A DNA stretch of 64,000 nt from Purpureocillium takamizusanense (GCF_022605165.1 NC_063077.1:930001-994000); one strand, 5' to 3'. Shown: positions 45,362 to 57,897, counted from the first letter of the stretch. Numbers and translations are program-made. The notes: generated from the letters alone by a model not told the origin.

Positions 45362-46148
45362 AACGCCCGAAGAAAAATACCCCCCGAGAGATGGAGTGAA
45401 GGGGAGTGAAGAAAGATGAGGAAGGGAAGGGGGGAGGCGAGGGTGCTGGATGAGGGATGTGGCGAAATAGCCTGTCGTGTGGGTGTGGCCGTGACGAGCG
45501 TAGGCGCGAGCGCAACTGGTATGAAGTCACGAGCGCGAGAACGGCGGCCGACTTGTGGGCGGCATGTCGCTGTATATACGGGATAGACTATGCATGTATC
45601 ACCACCACTACCACCACCATCACCACAAGATACTGAGCATCCGTGCCAAAGTGCGTGACCGAGAATTCGCTCCCTTGGTCCCGTCGAGAACAGTACGGCA
45701 GCTAGATAGAGCATTGGGGACTCAATGCGTGTTACTACGGCCCAGGAGACTCAGTGGTTATCACGGCAGATGCGAAAAGCAGATGGACTCAAACAATTTT
45801 TTTTCGAGTTACAGTACTCCTCCATCCTATAACACCCACCACCCGCACAAGAGCCAAGGCCGCTCGCGCGAGCATCTCATCTCCACCGTCACCCCGCGTC
45901 CACCCGTCTACATCCACCGCGCAACCTCCCACGCCTCACGACCAACATTGACTCAATACACAGACCACCGCCTCTCACTCCGCGCCGTCCTCCACATCAG
46001 CTTCTCCAGCCTGGTCCCTGGCCGGCGAGCCATCCGCGCTGACGGGCAGCGCTGGCCACTCTTCCACGCTCAGGTCCTCCTCTGCCATCGTTTTGGGCGG
46101 CGATCCAGAAGCCAGGGTCGCGGTAGAGGAAGTCGTGGGGCTCTTTTC
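45362..46148. other. Convergent 3' region
   Basis: Between NDUFA2 (+) and the large unknown gene (-). A CACCAC-rich stretch at about 45600-45625. No gene recognised. Confidence 0.5.
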
Positions 46149-49100
46149 CTACTCGTTCTGTGGCTTCGACTCGCCCTCGATCTTTTCTCCTTCGACATGG
46201 GCCTCCTTCTTCTCCGCGTCGACGGTCGGCAGGCGCGGAGACACAAATGCCTCGGCGCGGGGGTTCAGCAGGATGACTTTTGCTGGGCTTTCGCCACCAG
46301 GGGAGGAGGCGTAGCTCTGCTGCTGTTGTTGTCCGCCGCCTTGCGGGGAGCCGACGCTTTGCTGGGCTTCAGCGTCGAGGCTCTGCGCCGTGGTTGGTGC
46401 GTGGGGCGTAGGAGGAGGTTGCGCACCGTCAGTCTGCTCGGCAGTCGGCGGTGCGTCAAAGAGCTGCTGCTGGACACGACCGCGACGGCTCTTGTTCATG
46501 CGCAGGGAGCCACCTGCGTCGGAGCGATAGTGGTGCCGGCTCTGCTGGGGCTGCGCCGGGCCGGGATGGCTTCCGCTGGCCTGCCCCTGGCTGTGACTCT
46601 CCTGACTGGGACTGGAGATCTGGTCGCCCACGGTGGGAACGTTGCGAGTGCGAATTGGAAGCTTCGTGGGAGGTCCCATCGATCCCGGCAGAGGGCGAGA
46701 CATAGACTGGGCGGCGACATGAGAAGCCATGTCGTCTCCGCCTTGGTTGATGCCGGCGGCGGCTGGTCCTGGTGCGCCGTCGCCATGTGGCTGATGGGCT
46801 TCAGGAGCCTCTTGCATGGGCACGAATGTGGAAGACGCCATACCTCTGCTCTTCTTCTTGGGGTTTCTCTTCTTGCGAATGCTTCCCCGGCCATCAGCAG
46901 CACTGTTTCCGCTCTCGGTAATGCCGGGGCCGCTCTGCGACGCCTGACGAGAATGAGCACCTTGAGATTCGCTGTCAAATGCGCCGCTCTGGTTGGAATG
47001 GCTGCTCTGACGCGAGGATCTGCCAGACATGGGTTGGGACGGGTGGTGTCGCCGGCCTCGTGACTGCTGCCGGAAGTGACCGCGACCACGGCCAGCAGGT
47101 CCATGCGAATGCTGCGACGACATCGGAGCAGAGCTCTGAGCCGTCATGCCGCTGGAATCTCCAAGGTTCTGCGACGAGTGCGAGTCTCTGTGGATGCCGC
47201 CGCTGGGCTCTGTCGGATCGAGCTTTTCCCAGTCTGCGGTACTAGATGAGGATGCACGAGCAGGCAAGTTGGGGTTGACCACGTCGGAGCTCTTCACGGG
47301 GGCTTCTCCTTCGTCTTTGCCCACCCTGTTAGTAGATCGCACTTCGATCCACCGCACAAACTCTGGCTCACTTCCTGCGGACTCCTGGCCCTTTGCGGTG
47401 GCATTTTTCTCAGCGGCTGGAGTTGGCGCCGGGCCGCCGGACGCGTCGACCGGCTTCTTTGCCTTGAGAGGATCCAGCGGCATGGGAATCCTATCCCAAA
47501 GTCGCTTCCTGATTTTGATTTGATCTTCCGTGAAAATGCTGGGGGCGCGTCGCGGGGCCGCTGGCTTGGTTTCCTGTTTGTTGCCAACGACATCAGGGGC
47601 AGAGTCTTTGGAAGCGCCAGGAGTAGGCGACTGCGCGTCTTTACTATCGGCATTCTCTTTGGAAGGGTCCATCTCAGGCTCCTTGGACCGTTTCTGCTTC
47701 GGGGTCGGCGTTCCCGGAGCGGCGTCCCTGGCAGCTCGCTTCGTGTCCTGATAGCCCTGACCGCGTTCAGGTTCTTCGGGCTCTCCATAGTGCTCTTTCG
47801 CGCGCTCACTTCGACCACCCTTTGTCGCCATGGTTGGGGTTGTAGGTGCCGGCAGCACCACCCGAGCCTTGCTGGGAGATGCAGTGGCCCCTGCAGACTC
47901 GGGGGTCGTCACGGACGGATTGCCCTGGCGGTTAAGGTCATCCAAGGCTTCCTCGCAGGGCGGCTTGGATTGAGCCGTGGCCGTTTCCGAGACACCCTGA
48001 TGTTGCTTGGTCGAAGTCAGGGCATAAGGCACCTGATGCTCAAAAGCGGACTGCGCGAGGTTCGGGCGATGCTCGGTAGCCTTGTTCGCATGGTGAAGCT
48101 GTGTGTCGTAGCTCGTGACGGCAACAGCAGGGGCATGCTGCGGACCGCTCGCGAAAGGATCGGCCACGACGGGAGCCTGAAGCGGAACTGGATAGACAGG
48201 GTAAGCGGGGAGCGGAAACATGCCAGCGTGCTCATAGATGGGCACGAAGGGAGGCTGAGGCTGCGTCCTACCGAAATCGGGCATCGTGGGATACGGGGCG
48301 TGAGAGGGGACCATGTTCTGATAACCGAACGGCATCGGAGGATGATTTGGCATCGGCATCGCCGGCTGATATTGCGCCTGCATGGGCTGATAGCCGGTGT
48401 TCTGCACCGCCTGAGGCCACGTCGTGTTGACCCATTTGGACTTCATGGCGGCGCTGATGGCCACAGACATGTTCCAGTGGTGGATCTCGCCGGAGCCAAA
48501 GGCCAGGGCATCGGGAACTGACGACTCGTAGCGGAACCTGTAGGGCACGCATAGAGGTCAGCCAAGGTCTTGTTCATATCAGGGATGGAACTGTGCAGGG
48601 TTGACTTACCGGACAAGGAAGCCAATGCCGTCTTGGAGCTCAGTCGGAAACACGGCGTCGACCTCGCCAAAGCGCTCCCCCAGGCCGTATTTGATCCTGG
48701 ACTGGACTTCCATGATGGGAGTATCGGGCCTCTCATCGACGCGTACCATGACGCTCCGGTTGTTGACGTTGCACTTATAGCAGCTGCAAGGCTTGTAGCT
48801 GAACCTTCCGCCACCGGCGTTCTCGTTCCGGCATCCCGCCTGCGCATGGGCTTCGTTCTGCGGACCAGACTGCAGCTGCGCCTGCGCGCGGCCCTCGAAG
48901 CCACTGTACTCGTACGGATTTCCGCCGTATGGAGGCATGTAGTTGGAAGAAGAGCCTCGATGGCCCGAGTAGCCCCCGCGGTGTCGTCCCCTGCCGCGGC
49001 CGCCAGCCCACGAGCCGCCAATACGGGGCGGGGACATCAACTGTGCCGACTGATTCATGGACGAGTTCCTGGAGTGGACATGGCCCCGTCTGCCGTAGCT

Positions 49101-51316
49101 TCCATTGTTTGAGGCTCCTCGAGCTCCTCGCTGATACTCCGGGGCCGTATAGTTGCGCTGAAGTGCTCCAACGTGCTCACCTCGCGCAGACGACTGAGAG
49201 CCGTGGAACCTGGCCGCCGTGGCTCCTGGTCCTACATTGATCGCCGGGACCGGGTTCTGCAATTCCGGGCTGTTAGTACCGTAACGAGATCCGGTGCGGT
49301 CCTCCCAAGTCTCAAAGGAATAGAAGGAGTCATCCGCGCTCGAAGGAGTACCGACCGTGTTCCTGGCAGAAGTCTGCCTCGATGAGTCTGGCGACTCCTC
49401 CTTACCGACCATCGTGTCCCCTTGGCGAAACATCTGAGGTGCGAGGTGAGAAAGTCGTCGCCGGCCACTCTGCTGAGAACGCAGACGCTCGGTCGACCGC
49501 GCATAGCTTGGCGGAAGGCCACTCACCACTGCCTGGCCACTCTCATAGATCATCATCTGCTCAGTATTCATAGCACCGTGGATGTTCCCAGCCATGTTTT
49601 GCTGAGAATCTTGCTGCTGCTCAGATGCGCCAGATTGCTAGTCCGGCTGCATCTCCGCGACAGGCACCACAGATGACTGAGGCTGTACAACGGTAGGAGA
49701 GTCAGTCTTCCCATGCTCAGTGGCGGTCGAAGTACTGGCTGTTTCGGTGATGACCACGGGCCTGGTAACCGCATTCTCATCTGCACTTGCCTGGTCGTGG
49801 GTCACCTGTCCATGATGAACAGCCATCTCTTCGGGATTTTGCACTTCGTCATGGGCGCCAACGGCTTCTTTCTTCTTGTCCGTTGACCATAAGCTGGCGT
49901 CTTTGAGATCTGGTGAGCTTGCGGACGCTCGTGGCGTCTTGAGTACAGGAGCAATGCTGTTGTCATCACCAAGGGTATGGCAAACCGGCAGAGCGTCGGT
50001 CGCAGCCTGGCACTCTTGCGTCGTCGCCTGAGATGTAGTCGTCTCATCCGCGCTCTGGGCTGCTTCGGTGGCAACAAATCTTGCTACCGTTTCTGCAACT
50101 CTCTCGTCCCATCGGGGTGGGAGTTTGCTGCTTCCCATTGCAATGACCACACCGCTCTCTGTCACGACACCGGTAGGTGGCATCTTCTTCGTCTTCCTGG
50201 GAACCTCCAATTCGGAGGACTCACGGAGGGCCTCCACCGCACTCACTTTGGGTGGCTCGGCCACCGGGGCATTCTGGCCCAGTGGGTGGTAATAGTGGTT
50301 ACCGTCTTGAACAAAGCAGGGCACTATCGGGTTCATTGTCGACTGGTGAGCTTCTGCAACTGGAGGCGAGGGCAATCCATTCTCTCCCAAGACCTGTGTG
50401 TCTGCTATTCGAGTGTTAGCAACATGCCCTCAGATGTGGTGTCAAGAAACTTACCGAGCCAGTTGACAACGGCACCGCTGTTCACGGCACTCACAAGGTC
50501 CTGGGGTGGCACAATATACTGCTTGAGACCACCGGAGAGGAGTAGGTCGCGACGGTAGTGAAGAGCGCACTTCAATAGACCCATTTCGTCGTCTTGAATG
50601 TCGCCAATCTCCTGCCAGTCTTCGGAAGCAAGAACGCAAACGATGCCACCCTTGAGACTGTTCCACTCGGCAAGCTTGTTGCGGTTCTCCTCTTTCTTGA
50701 GCCATTGATCGGCAAAGCGGCCAATCTCCATCATGGCCTCACCATTCCACTCATTGCCGATGAGCTTATTCTCGTCATACAAAGTGTTGATGACGTTCCA
50801 GAGGTTGAGCGCACCATAGTGGTAGAGGTCATGGGCATCAAAAAACTCCCAGAGGTCGTCCCACCGGTACGGGCGCGTCAGGCGCTTCATGTCCGCCCAA
50901 AAGATGACACGGAGCGAATTGCAAACGGACTGTATCTCGTCGCGGTTCCAGAGATGTACGCGGCGCTCCGGGAGGAGGTCGCCCGTCTTGCGAAAGGCCT
51001 GTTGGCCATACATGGTCGAAAACTTGCCTTGAGCTGTGGCTGGCGGGTGCGTGTAGAAGCGCACAGGCAGGTGGTTCTCAATGTATTGATTCGGCACACC
51101 GCCAGAGTCTCGTCCGTGAACCATGTTGTACGTCACCGGGAGCCCATTTGGGTAGAACGCGGCGAACGCCGCCTGGGTTCCAAGAGGCTGGTTGCAGGCG
51201 TAAGTCTTTGGGACACCGGCGGCGTCGAGCACGACGTGAGGAGCGTCCAAAGACATATAAGCGTCGGTCGCTCTAGAGGCAGAACCACCTCCACTATTGG
51301 TAGAGGTGTCGGCCAT
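46149..51316 (-). CDS. Large unrecognised protein with an RRM-like segment, interrupted by one in-frame TAG or a 51-nt intron
   Basis: Minus-strand exons are 50455-51316, 49638(or 49689)-50404, 48610-49637 and 46149-48537. The N-terminal half has a folded-looking region (HLWNRDEIQSVCNSLRVIFW, RWDDLWEFFDAHDLYHYGAL). The centre has a Gly/Arg/Tyr-rich stretch, then an RRM-like segment spanning the last intron (RSVMVRVDERPD, then DGIGFLVR|FRYESSVPDALAFG). The C-terminal 750 residues are disordered and Ser/Pro/Gln-rich. A TAG at 49638-49640 separates two frames that are otherwise continuous, with 14 open codons before the next ATG (49595). Removing 49638-49688 (GTACAG...ACTAG, 51 nt) gives one protein of about 1664 residues. 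If it is two genes, products are 542 and 1124 residues. RNA-related function is suggested only by the RRM-like and RGG-like parts. Confidence 0.65.
49638..49688 (-). other. In-frame 51-nt segment ending in TAG: candidate intron or readthrough stop
   Basis: On the minus strand this segment starts GTACAG and ends GGACTAG, so it has GT and AG borders, phase 0 and a length divisible by three. No good CTAAC-type branch site was seen in it, which weakens the intron reading. The stop context is TAG CAA TCT, close to the CARYYA context known from leaky TMV-type stops but differing at the last base. Confidence 0.5.
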
Positions 51317-52849
51317 CGCGAGTTCGAGAGCACGCGAATTCAGACTAGTCAGGATGGACTTGCTGTAGACCTAACAACAGGTGTCAGCCTTGATCGTTGT
51401 TTCGATGGGGAGACCTTACAAACCGCGTCTTGAGACTCGAGATCGTCGATGATCTCGGGTATTTGAAGAGAAGACAGTAACAATCGTCACTTTCGGCAGG
51501 CGTCTACTGAAACAGTAGACTGATAACGAACGAGTGTTCGGTAGACAGCGTCGACTCAAATGTTGTCGTACAATATCAAAGCGACGTGACAATGAGCTGC
51601 CTCTTTGCTTTGGGCAGTAAATTCGCAGCGACGAGGAAGCCGGGCTGCTGTCTTTAGTTTTTCGGGTTTTTTCCAGTGTTTTTCGTGTTTTTTGTTTTCG
51701 AGTTTTTGTTGTTTCGACACAAGCTCTGGTGGTGACTTGTGTACGTCAAAAAGTCGGCTGCTGGGAACCGTCGAGACCTCAGTGCAGAAGAGCACTGATC
51801 GTGACAGGGAAGCAGCCAAGGCCGATCCGACGATGGTTCGCAAAAACCGATAGAAAGAAACAAGGAAAGAAACGACTTCAAAACAGGAATGACGCCCGGG
51901 CGGTCTTGTGAAGCAACCGCAGGCGTTTGGTAGAAACGAAAGGCGGAGAGGAGAGTCTGCAAGGAGCCGTTTATCACGCCAAACGCGCCACTCCTGTTTC
52001 GCGACCAGCTTCACAGCAAAATGCTATGAAAAACCGATCACTATCCAGGCGATGACACGCCGGCCTGCTTCGGACGCGATGCACAAAGCGATGAGAGGGG
52101 AGCAGTGTTTTTGATACAGGTGATAGGGGTTTGTGAGGTTGTGGCAACGCGGAAGTTTGGAGGGTGATGGTGAGGGTAGCGTGAGTGAAGGTGTGTGAGA
52201 GGAAGAGAAGAAGAGAAGAAGGAGATGCGTGAACAAGAGAGAGAAGTACGCGTCTTTGAACAGCGGTCGGCTGCCAGCTGTTCACTCGTGGCCGCGCACC
52301 CGTCGCAGGGCACGTCGCCACGGCCGTTTGAACAGGCGAGCCTCAAGCTACCGAGCAACGCAGCTGCGCTTCGAGCCGCGTTCAGGTGGCCCTCCTTTCA
52401 AGCACGACGTCCGTCACATTGGTAACGGGCAGCTGCGCCAGACGAGCGTTCAGGTCGATACCCCGACACATTGGAAGACGGCTGTGGCTCCGATATACAT
52501 TTGTGGCTAAAGCTGGCCTTCCAGGCTTGTTTCAATGGCTCTGCGACCTGTAAATCAGTCTCTCGGAGGGGTTGCAGTACTAGCTTTGACTTGACCGTCT
52601 TGCATTCGCGCGATCAGCGCCCGGGCAAATCGGCCAAAACATTGAGCCCGTTTGCCTGGCAAGTCCTTGCCAACTTCATAACTCCTGACAAGTTTCACAG
52701 AGCACACGTGAGAAAATAGCAATTGAGAGTCATTTCATATCCGAAAACACCATCGCCACATATGGGGAGACAGTATGAGAGAGCGTGCAAAGCAGAGAGA
52801 TGGGTATATGTACATATGGGATTTTACAGCGTCGGTGTCGACATCCAGA
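51317..52849. other. Upstream region of the large unknown gene
   Basis: Holds the promoter and leader of the 46149-51316 gene and the 3' flank of the Fmp46-like gene. A T-rich stretch with TTTTTCGTGTTTTTTG lies at about 51660-51710. No gene accepted. Confidence 0.45.
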
Positions 52850-53416
52850 CTATAGCTTCGTCGCGTTGACAAGCTTGAGAATCTCCGAATCGTTGGCGCC
52901 GGCAATGGCCTTGCCGTTGTTCCAGTCCACAGTCTGCAGCGCGTTAGCCAGCGTCCCGGCCGCCGGGAGGGGGTATCGATGCAGGCGCATAGGCCGAGCC
53001 ACACTCACCACGGGCCGCACAAAGTTCTCCTTGCTCTCCTTGAACTTGCGCAGCGCATCTTTCTCGTCGCGGGCGCCCTTGATGATCTGCGAGATGTTGT
53101 CCTTGCCGACGTACTCGAGGATCGTCTGAACTTGCTCGGGCGTGGGCGGCTCCTCGGTGATGTTGAGGTCGAAGGGGTCGCGCTTGGGCAGCGTGTAGTT
53201 GCTGGCTTGGTCCATCGTCGCGCCCGTCTGCAGGTTGACCGAAATCTCCTTGAGCAAGTTGGCGACCCGGGTCGAGGCCGGGGATCCCGCCTTGTGGAAG
53301 ACGGTGATGATGTCGAGGGTTTTGCGCTGCTTAGGGTGTTAGCCTCTTTCGCGGGATTCGGCGCTCGTGGGGGGGGACTATATCGCTGGGACTTTGGGAC
53401 TTACGAATCCGAACAT
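52850..53416 (-). CDS. fmp46: Fmp46-like mitochondrial thioredoxin-fold protein (DUF1687)
   Basis: Exons on the minus strand, 53405-53416, 53009-53326 and 52850-52933, give 137 residues. Spliced text begins MFGF|RKTLDIITVFHKAGSPASTRV. It continues through PFDLNITEEPPTPEQVQTIL and ENFVRPV|TVDWNNGKAIAGANDSEIL. This pattern belongs to the fungal Fmp46 family, annotated as putative mitochondrial redox protein with a thioredoxin-like fold; the biochemical role is not established. The first coding exon is only 12 nt, and the second intron (75 nt) has no in-frame stop, so it can be misread as coding. No CxxC redox motif is visible, which argues against classic thioredoxin activity. Confidence 0.88.
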
Positions 53417-53964
53417 GTTGGCGGTCACTGGAAGGTCGTGCGCGGGAGACAATGCGATTGAGCTGATTGATGGCGAAGTTGTGAACGGATGAGGTTCTCG
53501 TCGGATTTCTCCAATCGGAACCAGGCTTTGGCCAAGCTCCACCGAGCTTCCCGAGCTGTGCTGCAGCCGTGGGCAGGCAGTGACGTCGTGCCTTTATGCT
53601 AGCGGGCGTGCCTGCCGTTTGCGTGTGGGTGGTCTGTGCGCCTACCCCCCCAAATCCCGATCAGCAGGGCGGCTTCTCGAAGTTCCAGCACGCATGCCAG
53701 CTTCACGACAGTTCCTTCCTGGCCGTACCATCTTATCAGATATGAATCGATATTGTCAGGCCAATCGTGCCAACTCTATTTCTCAAAGATTCCGCTGGTG
53801 TATGCGTTTGTGATGCCCGTCTACGAAACCCGTCCCATGCATGCATGCATTTATGATACAGTCTACGAAATATAGCCATGCCAGCAACACCCAGACGCCT
53901 GCGCATCGCCGCTCCATGACGGCGCCCCCGACCAGGAACCCTCGCCCACCTACCCTTCCGCGTT
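53417..53964. other. Intergenic region between Fmp46-like and desaturase-like genes
   Basis: Upstream of the Fmp46-like gene and downstream of the desaturase-like gene, both on the minus strand. ATGCATGCATGCAT at about 53838. No gene recognised. Confidence 0.5.
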
Positions 53965-55418
53965 TCACGTATTCTTACGAAACTTATCACGAATCTCATC
54001 TTCGCTGAATCTCCGCGTCAGCGTCTTCAGCAGAGCGACCCTGCCTTCCATGGTGAGGTCGATCTGCGCGCCCATGGGCACCATGCACCGCGCGAGGTGC
54101 TCATAGTCCTTCATCATCAGCCGCGCCGTGATCATGAGGAAATCGATGTTGTGGAAGACGAGCGCCCCCTCTCTGGCGTACGTCGGCTTCTGCTCCAGGA
54201 AGGAGATGGGATGATCGCGCCAGTGCCGCAGCGGGTTGAGGTGGTGAGACGTGTGATAGCCGTCGTTGAAGCAGAATCGGTTGCTCTGTGTATGGTCATC
54301 AGCACGGACCCTCGAACAAGGGCTCATCTGTGTCGCTTGGCTCGACTTACCGCCACGTCAATGAGCGTTATGCTGGACCGAAAGTCCGAGTCCGGCTCAT
54401 CTGCGTCCACAAAGGCGTGCTGACCCCAGTTTCCAACCATGAGGCCCAGCCGCAGGATCAGGAACGGCAGCAGGTACACAAACAGCGTCGCCTTGCCGCC
54501 GAAGCGCGTCGCCATGATGTAATAGTACAGGTAGGTGAGGAACTCCCAGCCCGCGGCACGCACGGCCATGGAGGGCCTGTTCTTGCGCAAAAAGTACAGC
54601 GGCAGGTCGACCCAGACGAGGAAGAAGAAGCGGCCCACGTAACGAACAAAGTCGGCGAGGCTGTCGCGCTGGTAGCGGATCGTCGAGGACAAGTCGTCCG
54701 GGCCGTTGCCCTCGACGTGGTGGTGCTTGACGTGATGGTAGTAGTACGTGTTCCAGCTATGGCCCATCAGCGGGTCGAGGATATATGGGAAGAGCTTGTC
54801 GAAAATGGCGTATTGCTTCGCCAGGATGCCCCGCTGGTGAATGTGCTGGTGCATCATCAACGTGTAGGTGCCGAGGAAGTAAAAATGCATGGCGACGTGG
54901 ATGACGCCATGGACGTAGGAGAAGCGGTTGTAGAGCAAGATGGCACTCGGCAGCGAAGTCGTAAAGTACATGATGAGATGCGTGATCATGGCAACGTCGG
55001 TCTCGTGCCGCGTGATCCTTCTAGCCCAGGCAATGTACGGTTGCAGGACGTATCTGTTGAACGTCGGTGAGACGTATGAGGCACAATCGTCGACGGTGAG
55101 GAGCACTGTTGGCTCAAACTTGTCGCTGGCCGGATCCCTCATGGCCTTGAGGCGAGCAACATCCCCGGCGGTGTCATCGGGTGAGTCCTTCTCACAAGGC
55201 GTATTGATGGCTTCGTCCTCGTGGTGGGAGCTCTCCTCAGAGCCGATGCCCGAGTCGTGGTCAATGACATCGTCCACGGGAATGCTGAGCTGCTGCTTGT
55301 GCTGCTGGTGCGCAACAGCGGTCGCTGCGTCGGCAGCTGCAACGTCGCGGGCAAGGTTCTTCAGGACCACATGGTCGGCGCGGGTCAGGCCGGTATCGAA
55401 GACCAAGTGCTGCTCCAT
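53965..55418 (-). CDS. Membrane fatty acid desaturase-like protein
   Basis: Exons 54351-55418 and 53965-54285 give 462 residues from the ATG at 55418; the frame is open further upstream but without an ATG. The join is LIDVA|SNRFCFNDGYHTSHHLNP. Three histidine-rich boxes suit a di-iron membrane desaturase or hydroxylase: HFYFLGTYTLMMHQHIHQRG, HSWNTYYYHHVKHHHVEGNG and YHTSHHLNP. Several hydrophobic segments lie between them (MITHLIMYFTTSLPSAILLY, FLTYLYYYIMATRFGGKATL). The N-terminal about 110 residues are hydrophilic. No cytochrome b5 domain was seen. The boxes are spaced and worded unlike the common delta-9 or delta-12 enzymes, so substrate is not assigned. Reaction expected from the superfamily: oxygen-dependent modification of a lipid acyl chain at the ER. 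Confidence 0.83.
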
Positions 55419-57390
55419 GGCTGGCGACTGCTGCTGGTGTTTCCTAGCAGCACAGCGCGGCAAAGCCAAAGGCAAAAGGGACACCGCGAAACAATAGACT
55501 CATGGCAGAGAAAGCCTGGCCTGCCCTGGTTATTATTTCTGGCAGTTGCACGTACGTAGCACACGGTCAGTCCGGCACATCCGCCGCTGGCACGCTCCTT
55601 TTAAGAGAAAGCGGTCCCCTTCTCTCCCACCATCCATCCATCCGTCTTTTCCATTTTGGTAAGCTCGCTCGAACCACTGGGTCCCATGCATGTCGCTAAC
55701 TAGTAAGGGTCGCCGTGCCGGCAATACTAGGCCTAGTATGCTCCCGTCCGCATCCAGAGTTTGGCGGACACATCCGCCCCACGACCCACAAGTAAAGAGA
55801 TGAGAAGTGATTTCGCTATCGTCGTCTGGAATCCCCATCGACCGGCACTTTCCTTCTCCTTCTGGTCCTAGGTCTGTCGCTCACGGCTAGGGCGGTTGGC
55901 AGGCACCAAGATTGGCATCTCTTTTTTTTTTCATTTGCCGTGTCGCTCTGCGCCCCTTCTGGAGACCCATGAAGAACTATTTCTAAATTCTGCCCCTCGT
56001 GGACCCTGGGGCGGACACGGCCATGGATCCTATAAGCCTCAAATTGAGTGCTGCCTTTCCTACCCAGTCATTGGTAGTGACCCTTGATGCCTTGGACACT
56101 CAGTGGCGGCGGCACCAACAGCACTGCAGATACCCCTGACATAGCTCCGACGCTCAGCACCTCATTCTCCAAGCCGGCAAGCGGGCCGTGTCGTCTTGCC
56201 GTGCAGGATAGGGGGACACGACCCCTACTACGCTCGCTCGTACGACTAAACATGAGGCTGAGGTGAGGGCCTGGGTGAGACGAAACTTGAATAGACTGTC
56301 CCGGCAATGGCGGAAGGATGGAAGCCATAACGCTCACGGCCGCGTCAGCCTGTGAAACGCGTAGCAGTCAGCCATGAGGAAGGGGCCTCACCCAGGTTGC
56401 GAATTCATCCCAGCCCCTTGTGCACCATGGCCAGGCCACTGCCCTGGTGTCACTTCGTGACGCGTACTGCCGCTCGTCACGCGCGAGTTGCGCGGGATCG
56501 AAGCTAGTGGGTGCAAGCTCGGCCATAAACGAGCTGCGCCATGTGTCTCGGAAGTTGCTGAAGCACTAGAAAACGAAGAGAAAACGACGTGCAGGCGAAT
56601 GAGACAGCTTGGGCAACCACACCCCCTTGCCCATCGCGCATGTTACAGGCGCATAACACCAGGCACAGCCAAACAACAGAGGTCAGTATACAACCAGCCA
56701 GTGCTAGCTTCTCGTGATACGTTCAAAGTCACATATTTTCACATGTGTTGCATTGGACCTCGTCGGGTTGGGTTGCGCTGGTGGAGTGCAGGCGATGTAG
56801 GGTAGCCTACTTTTCATTGAGGGAGGAATCCCAACATGAAGCAACACAACGAGGCGGAACATACTTAATAAAGGTAATGCCCGACGAAGAATTCGTTGCA
56901 TGCTTTTTTGCGCAATGCTCACGATTGTTTCGCCAAAATGTGCAATGTGCTCAGATTGCGTGGTGTGCTTCTCGAACCAGCCGTCTCTCCGGCTCAGATG
57001 TGTGTTCCACCTCAGCCACGGCACATCTCGATGACGGACAAGTCCGCCGTCTCAGTCTGCAAGCCACCGATTGAACGATGGACAGGTCCATAAAAAATTG
57101 AGCCGCCCGCCAAAGCGCTGCAATAATCAAATGACGCATCTCTGGTGCGGTTGCTGGAACCCAAGTCTCTGGGCGGCTTGTCGCGATGGGTCATTGTCAA
57201 AATCATGACGTAGGTTATGAAGTCAGGCTGTGGAGCAGATGGTCCGGCTTTCAACGCATCGCCGCGCAAACTACAAAAGAGTCTGGCGAGCACTTCCAGA
57301 ATACCATCAAGACCGTTCTGCAGCAAATCTCGCCTAAATCAGCCATTTACCGTACTACAAGCTCATTTCAACCAAACCACCCAACTCAAC
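55419..57390. other. Intergenic region between the desaturase-like gene and a small hydrophilic protein gene
   Basis: About 2 kb, divergent promoters. Short ORFs only, none with family features. A T run at about 55922-55931. No RNA gene recognised. Confidence 0.5.
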
Positions 57391-57897
57391 ATGTCTGGAC
57401 ACTCAAACGTTGGTACTTCGGCCGTGTACGAGGCTGGCGACCAGCGCAACGTGAAGCGCTCTGAGCAAGACACCGCTGTGCCCTACGAAGAGGGCAAGAT
57501 CAACTCCCACAAGCTCACCGACCCCAGTGAGTGCGAACCGCTTCCCTACGTCCGCAGCCGGCGCTAACATGACTCCAGAGGACGAGAGGTCCATTTCCAA
57601 CCGACTCGCCGCCGAAGAGGTATGAAGAGTTGGCTCTTATAGCAGGCATGCGAAAATGCATGGTAAGGCTAACTTGGAGTAGCGTCAGGGAGAGAAGCCT
57701 GATGACAAGGAGACTGCCATGTCCAAGAAGGACCCTACGCTTCCGGTGAGTGTTGCCGTCCATCACCACGCGCAAGTCCATACATTGACACTTTCCAGGC
57801 CAGGATGCACGGCAATGAGCCTTCCAAAGGAGCCAAGATTGACGCTCAGCTGCAGGCAGAGGACGAGCAGAGGCTGCGGGAGAAGCAGGGTAAATAA
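57391..57897 (+). CDS. Small hydrophilic fungal protein of unknown function
   Basis: Four exons, 57391-57526, 57579-57619, 57683-57745 and 57799-57897, give 112 residues. The protein is highly charged with no hydrophobic segment: KLTDP|KDERSISNRLAAEE|RQGEKPDD, then KKDPTLP|ARMHGNEPSKGAKIDAQ. The arrangement recalls small conserved ascomycete proteins without assigned function, of hydrophilin or LEA-like composition; a stress role is only inferred from composition. Introns are 52, 63 and 53 nt with GTGAGT or GTATGA donors. The 40-45-residue exon modules and tiny introns make the gene easy to miss. Confidence 0.78.

Noticed and set aside
51556..52014. 152-residue minus-strand ORF upstream of the large unknown gene
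   Set aside because: No recognisable motif; the Lys-rich stretch comes from a T-rich run on the plus strand.
55419..55484. Upstream extension of the desaturase-like protein
   Set aside because: The extended frame begins with GTG; the first ATG is at 55418.
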